Source: Caldilineaceae bacterium
Lineage (GTDB): Bacteria; Chloroflexota; Anaerolineae; Caldilineales; Caldilineaceae
Assembly: GCA_020634755.1 (NCBI GenBank)
Contig: JACKBC010000001.1
Location: forward strand, 186,001 to 250,000
Direction: 5' to 3'
Length of the DNA stretch: 64,000 nucleotides
A model generated the notes under the pieces. That model had not been told where the DNA came from, did no database searches, and was given only the letters and a program-made list of their open reading frames with translations. Positions 60,366 to 64,000 of this stretch are shown here, piece after piece. The position numbers and the translations under genes are program-made. Each line of letters starts with the position of its first letter. The stretch's first letter is position 1.

Positions 60366-60899
60366 ATGTCCATCGACCGTCGTCATTTGCCCAAAATCAC
60401 AGAAGAAATCAAGCGAACCTGGCAGCCCAAGCGCCGGGATTTTTCGGCTGGCGGCGTGGCGTATCGCCGCATTGGCGAGCGATCAGATGCTGAGGCGGAC
60501 CGTATAGAAATTGCCCTGATTGCCACCCATCATGAGAGACGCTGGCAATTGCCCAAAGGCACACGGGAAGCGGGCGAAACCTCTGTGGAAACCGCCATCC
60601 GCGAGGTGGAAGAAGAAGCGGGCGTTTCCACAGAACTAAAGCAGTTCCTACACACGGTTGAATATTGGTACTGGGATACTTATCAAAAAAGCGAACCGTG
60701 TCTGGTGCATAAGCAGGTCGACTTTTACTTGCTGCACATCACCGGTGGTCAGCTCAGCGATGCTAGCTATGAAGTGGATGCCGTGGCCTGGTTTACCCTT
60801 GAACAAGGGCTCAAACAGCTCACGTTTGAGGCGGAACGCCACGTGCTGCGGCTGGCCATTGAGCAGCTGAACGGCGCCAGCGAATCCAGCGAAATCTGA
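60366..60899 (+). CDS. Nudix hydrolase (Ap4A hydrolase-like)
   Basis: A 177-residue Nudix protein. The Nudix box runs GTREAGETSVETAIREVEEE and AGV, fully matching Gx5Ex7REUxEExGU. The preceding WQLPKG and the later WYWDTYQKSE resemble diadenosine-polyphosphate hydrolases and related NUDT2-like enzymes, which clear Ap4A or free nucleotides of RNA caps. The substrate is not certain. ATG at 60366. It is the last of a plus-strand run starting at 56404 and faces the helicase gene. Confidence 0.9.
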   Translation: MSIDRRHLPKITEEIKRTWQPKRRDFSAGGVAYRRIGERSDAEADRIEIALIATHHERRWQLPKGTREAGETSVETAIREVEEEAGVSTELKQFLHTVEYWYWDTYQKSEPCLVHKQVDFYLLHITGGQLSDASYEVDAVAWFTLEQGLKQLTFEAERHVLRLAIEQLNGASESSEI

Positions 60900-60923
60900 T
60901 CTTTCGTTTATGCAGCCATTGGC

Positions 60924-63338
60924 TTAACCTTCCTCACCGTCCTGCGCCTCTCTCTCCACAAAGCGCCCCAAAGCCTGAAAAGCCAGCGCTGGCTGATTGG
61001 GGTCACGTTCTGGGTTGCGCCCTGTATTATAGGTAAGGATCAGCTCGCGACGGGCGCGGGTCATGCCCACATAAAGCAATCGCAAGCGCTCGGCGCCCAT
61101 ATCTAACCGTGCCTGTTCGGTGGCGCGGCCCGGTTCGTATTCGTCCAGCGTGCCCATGTGCAGCTGTTCTACCTGGGCAATCGTCTCGGCCACCAGATTC
61201 AGGCTGTCCCGCACATACCAACGCTCGCCCCGATATTTATCCCCAAATTCAGCACCCCCTGAAGGAAAGCTAAAGTTATTGCCGCCAATCAGATAGACGC
61301 GATCCCACTCCAATCCCTTGGCCGCATGCATGGTGGCCACCGTCACCTGTCCCGCTTTGGGCTCATACCCCAAACCTTCGTCGGTGAAGCCCAAAATGCG
61401 CCGCTTGTTTTGGGCCACATTTTCCAGCTCGCCGGCCAATTCGGGCAGTCGCCAGGTGGGGTTCTCTTTGCCCAGCTTGTGCAGCAGCACGGCCAGCCGA
61501 TGCGTCAGCGCCAGATCCGCCGGTTTGGTAAAGAGATCGTTGCCCAGCGTCAGCAGCAGCTCATCCACCGGCAGCACCGTCGCCGCGGTCCAGCGCTGCA
61601 AATCCAATCGAAAGGCCTCGACCATGGCCCGGAAGCCTTCGACTTCATCGAGCCAGCCAATAGACGCCAGCCAATCGCTGGTTCCCGGAAAGAGAAAGCT
61701 CTCTGGCTCGCGCAGTTGACGCAGGGCGCGGCCAAAGGTAGTCACAGGTTCGGGCAGATTTTGGATTTGGGATTTGCGATTTACAAACGCTTCTTCAATC
61801 AGCTCCTCTGCCCCGTCGCTTTCATCTGCGGTGGGGGGCGCGCCCACGCCAAAGGCGTGACGCACAAACCAGACTTCGCTCCAGACGCGCTCGAGATGGG
61901 TGGCCACATGGGGCTGCGTAATGTAGCTGAGCACGGTAGAAAGCGCCTGGGCCGCGGCGCGGGTGGCGCTGTCCGAACGCAACAGGCTGTCGTCAAAAGG
62001 CAGCGCGGCCCGCTCCAACGCTTCGGTCAAGCGGAAGCCGCGCGTGTTTTCGGGCGCCAACACAGCCACCGTTCGCGCCATGTTGTTGGGCAACCAACGT
62101 TTGAGGCTGGTCACCACCACGCTGATCTCCTCGTCGGGCGTCAGCTCACGGTTAAACACGTAAAGCGGCGGCTCGCCTGGCTCCGGGTTGGGCTGTGGGT
62201 CGCCCGGCGGCGTGGGCTGGATGTGCGGCAGCGCCAGCGCATCACCCTGGCCCAACACCGGATGCTCATTCATAGACCAGTCGATGAGAAAATTGGCGGC
62301 GTCAATAATGGGCAGTGCACAGCGACCCGAATTGGGCAGGTCGCGGGCGCCCGCCGGATACTGTTCCATAAAGGCGCGCAAGAAGCGGGTGTTGGCGCTG
62401 GTAAAGGTCGTGTTAATGGCCTGGTTGGGATCGCCCACACGCACCCAGTTGCTGTGGCGAGCAGTAAGCAATTGCAACATCCGCTCTTGCAGCGCGCTCG
62501 AGTCTTGCGCCTCATCCTCCAGCACATAGGGCCAACGATCCTGCAGGCGGGCCAGATAGTCGGGGTCGGCATCTAAGGCTTGCAGCGCCAGCACAATCAG
62601 GTCGTCAAAGTCCACCGCGCCGCGCATAAAAAGGCTGCGCTGATAGTCGGCATAAATGTGCAGCGCAAAGTCGAGCAGCGGCCACGCGCCGGACTGGGCA
62701 TTGAGCTTGGCCTGCAACTCAAAGGGCGGCGTGCGCAGCTCTTTGGCAATACGAATGGCGGCGTTGGCAATGTCGATGGCGTCGTCAAAAACGTAGCGCT
62801 CTATGCGCCGGAAGTTCTGCAAATAGTCGGGTTGGATGTAGGCGCTAAAGGCATCGGGATTTTGCTGCACGTAGGCAATCACGGCGTCGCGCTTAATTTC
62901 GTTTGCCGTGCGCTCATCCACAATGTCAAAACTTTCGCTGAGCCCCACGAGCCCGGGCCGCTCGCGCACAATGTCGTGGGCCAGCCCGTGCAGCGTACGC
63001 ACGCGGTAGCCCACGCCGGGCAGCAAGCCACGCTCTTGGCGCAAGAAGTTGGCAATGCGGCTGCGGAAGTTTTCCACGGCGCTGTTGGTAAAAGTAACCA
63101 CCAGCACTTCGCGATCATCCAGCCGCCCTTGGCCCGCCAACCGCTCCACCAATCGTGCGGCCAGCAGGCTCAGCGTAAACGTTTTGCCACTGCCCGGCAC
63201 GGCGCTAATGCCCATGGGGCCGCCGGCATAGTCGAGAATACGCTGTTGGGCGGGACGCGGGGTAAAGGCATTTACGATGCTTCCACCGGGCTCAGCACCA
63301 GTTTCAGATGTACGATTTACGATTGGTTCGTTGTCCAT
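60924..63338 (-). CDS. UvrD/Rep-family superfamily 1 DNA helicase
   Basis: An 804-residue SF1A helicase. Motif I is SAVPGSGKT, Ia is VVTFTNSAVENF, II is LEDEAQDSS, III is VGDPNQAIN, V is VATMHAAKGLEWDRVYLIGG and VI is LLYVGMTRARREL. It unwinds DNA 3' to 5' with ATP, as in nucleotide excision repair or replication restart. It is longer in subdomain 2B than typical UvrD and lacks a clear nuclease domain, so it is neither RecB nor AddA; a position between UvrD and ATP-dependent exonuclease-type helicases of Chloroflexota is likely. ATG at 63338. The methyltransferase gene upstream is 62 bases away on the same strand. Confidence 0.93.
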   Translation of the reverse strand: MDNEPIVNRTSETGAEPGGSIVNAFTPRPAQQRILDYAGGPMGISAVPGSGKTFTLSLLAARLVERLAGQGRLDDREVLVVTFTNSAVENFRSRIANFLRQERGLLPGVGYRVRTLHGLAHDIVRERPGLVGLSESFDIVDERTANEIKRDAVIAYVQQNPDAFSAYIQPDYLQNFRRIERYVFDDAIDIANAAIRIAKELRTPPFELQAKLNAQSGAWPLLDFALHIYADYQRSLFMRGAVDFDDLIVLALQALDADPDYLARLQDRWPYVLEDEAQDSSALQERMLQLLTARHSNWVRVGDPNQAINTTFTSANTRFLRAFMEQYPAGARDLPNSGRCALPIIDAANFLIDWSMNEHPVLGQGDALALPHIQPTPPGDPQPNPEPGEPPLYVFNRELTPDEEISVVVTSLKRWLPNNMARTVAVLAPENTRGFRLTEALERAALPFDDSLLRSDSATRAAAQALSTVLSYITQPHVATHLERVWSEVWFVRHAFGVGAPPTADESDGAEELIEEAFVNRKSQIQNLPEPVTTFGRALRQLREPESFLFPGTSDWLASIGWLDEVEGFRAMVEAFRLDLQRWTAATVLPVDELLLTLGNDLFTKPADLALTHRLAVLLHKLGKENPTWRLPELAGELENVAQNKRRILGFTDEGLGYEPKAGQVTVATMHAAKGLEWDRVYLIGGNNFSFPSGGAEFGDKYRGERWYVRDSLNLVAETIAQVEQLHMGTLDEYEPGRATEQARLDMGAERLRLLYVGMTRARRELILTYNTGRNPERDPNQPALAFQALGRFVEREAQDGEEG

Positions 63339-63400
63339 GTGAGTTTATTATGTGAAATTTCTTCGTCTGTGCGCTTGGTCTACAACGCAGAACACTCGAT

Positions 63401-64000
63401 TCAACTGTTGCGCGGCCCACGCTGCAACGTAAGAATCTGCACGCTGACCGTGGTCGAGAGCTGCGTCAGACTGTGCACCCGTTTCTGGTCTTCAGCAGCA
63501 ATATGCCAAGCATTTGGCGTCATGGTCAGCAGATTCTGGAGATCGGTCTGATCCAATGTGATGCGATAACATACTTCGTGCACGTGTGCGGCAGCTTGGC
63601 CATTTTGGCGCGTCGGATACGGCGCAAAGTAGTCGCTAAACTGATGCTCTGTGCGCTGCTGCTTGGCCTGGGCAATGGGCAGTGGCGTCGCGCCCTGCGC
63701 CGTTAATGCCGCGCGCCATTCGTGCAGATGCGCGGCGGTGGGAATGACAACCACCAGAAAGCCCTCGGGCGCCAATACGCGGGCGAATTCAGCCGCATTG
63801 CGCGGGGCAAAAATGTTCAGCAGCAGATCGACCGATTGATCCGCCAGTGGAACCTGCCGGTTAATATTGGCGGCGGCAAACGCGCCCGCTTTGTTTTGCC
63901 CAGCCGCTAAACGCACGGCCTCTTTTGAAATATCCAGACCCACCCCGCGTATGGAGCCAGCCAGATGCTGCATGACCCCGTGCAGATAGAACCCTTCACC
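63401..64000 (-). CDS. RlmA-like 23S rRNA (guanine-N1) methyltransferase, 5' end outside window
   Basis: The frame is open to the right edge; the first visible codons read GEGFYLHGV, the end of the SAM-binding motif I (DxGCGEGxY). Then LDISKEAVRLAA and LLLNIFAPRNAAEFARVL follow, a pattern typical of RlmA(I/II), which methylates G745 or G748 in 23S rRNA and can affect macrolide sensitivity. The N-terminal zinc ribbon expected of RlmA is outside the window. About 199 codons are visible. It reads towards the helicase gene. Confidence 0.82.
   Translation of the reverse strand, partial: GEGFYLHGVMQHLAGSIRGVGLDISKEAVRLAAGQNKAGAFAAANINRQVPLADQSVDLLLNIFAPRNAAEFARVLAPEGFLVVVIPTAAHLHEWRAALTAQGATPLPIAQAKQQRTEHQFSDYFAPYPTRQNGQAAAHVHEVCYRITLDQTDLQNLLTMTPNAWHIAAEDQKRVHSLTQLSTTVSVQILTLQRGPRNS

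Overview
The window looks like chromosomal DNA of a Chloroflexota bacterium (Anaerolineae/Caldilineae-like). This is inferred from gene content, not from a marker search: secreted sugar-dehydrogenase-like proteins on Thr-Pro-rich linkers, a membrane pyrophosphatase, FHA and Kelch regulators, a ComEA-like protein, PspC and the lepA-ksgA pair. About 45 complete or nearly complete genes are present. I see no rRNA, tRNA, CRISPR array, phage module or full-length insertion sequence. Both ends are cut through genes: a family 2 glycosyltransferase on the left and an RlmA-like methyltransferase on the right.

Layout: 0-14 kb is mostly central metabolism: etfB-etfA, threonine synthase, an orphan MoxR ATPase, a CE7 esterase, an SDR-Nudix pair, an M20 deacylase, a stand-alone B12-binding protein and an acyl-CoA dehydrogenase. 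14-25 kb holds comEA, a sugar-dehydrogenase-like lipoprotein, an FHA-winged-helix regulator, an SDR, hppA, and a cysteine desulfurase-mnmA pair for tRNA thiolation. 26-41.5 kb is the accessory part: an orphan solute-binding lipoprotein, a minus-strand run of ornithine decarboxylase, glycine amidinotransferase, an NhaC-type antiporter and an aldo-keto reductase, and a very large secreted protein made of tandem betaine/choline-type (OpuAC) solute-binding domains with two related membrane-anchored proteins. 42-64 kb has a divergent Lgt homologue, a nucleotide-sugar decarboxylase, lepA-ksgA, an SDR, a membrane-bound LuxR-Kelch regulator, PspC, a GlcD-GlcF fusion, RNase D, a secreted sugar dehydrogenase, corA, a Nudix hydrolase and a UvrD-family helicase.

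The most unusual signal lies between the genes. Twelve copies of an 84-base element (eleven of exactly 84, one of 80) begin with CAGTA and end with TACTG and can fold into one long hairpin. Most lie upstream of plus-strand genes. One interrupts a HepT-like toxin remnant and one touches the stop codon of the amidinotransferase. At least three further families of small inverted-repeat elements (131, about 85 and about 78 bp) and several long palindromes fill nearly all remaining gaps, and some supply stop codons or lie directly against start codons. Short tandem repeats sit in the intercistronic gaps of etfB/etfA, the desulfurase/mnmA pair and a hypothetical gene/Nudix pair. The second most interesting object is the tandem solute-binding protein at 35.6-40.4 kb, which has no permease or ATPase nearby and carries two 300-codon units almost identical at the DNA level.
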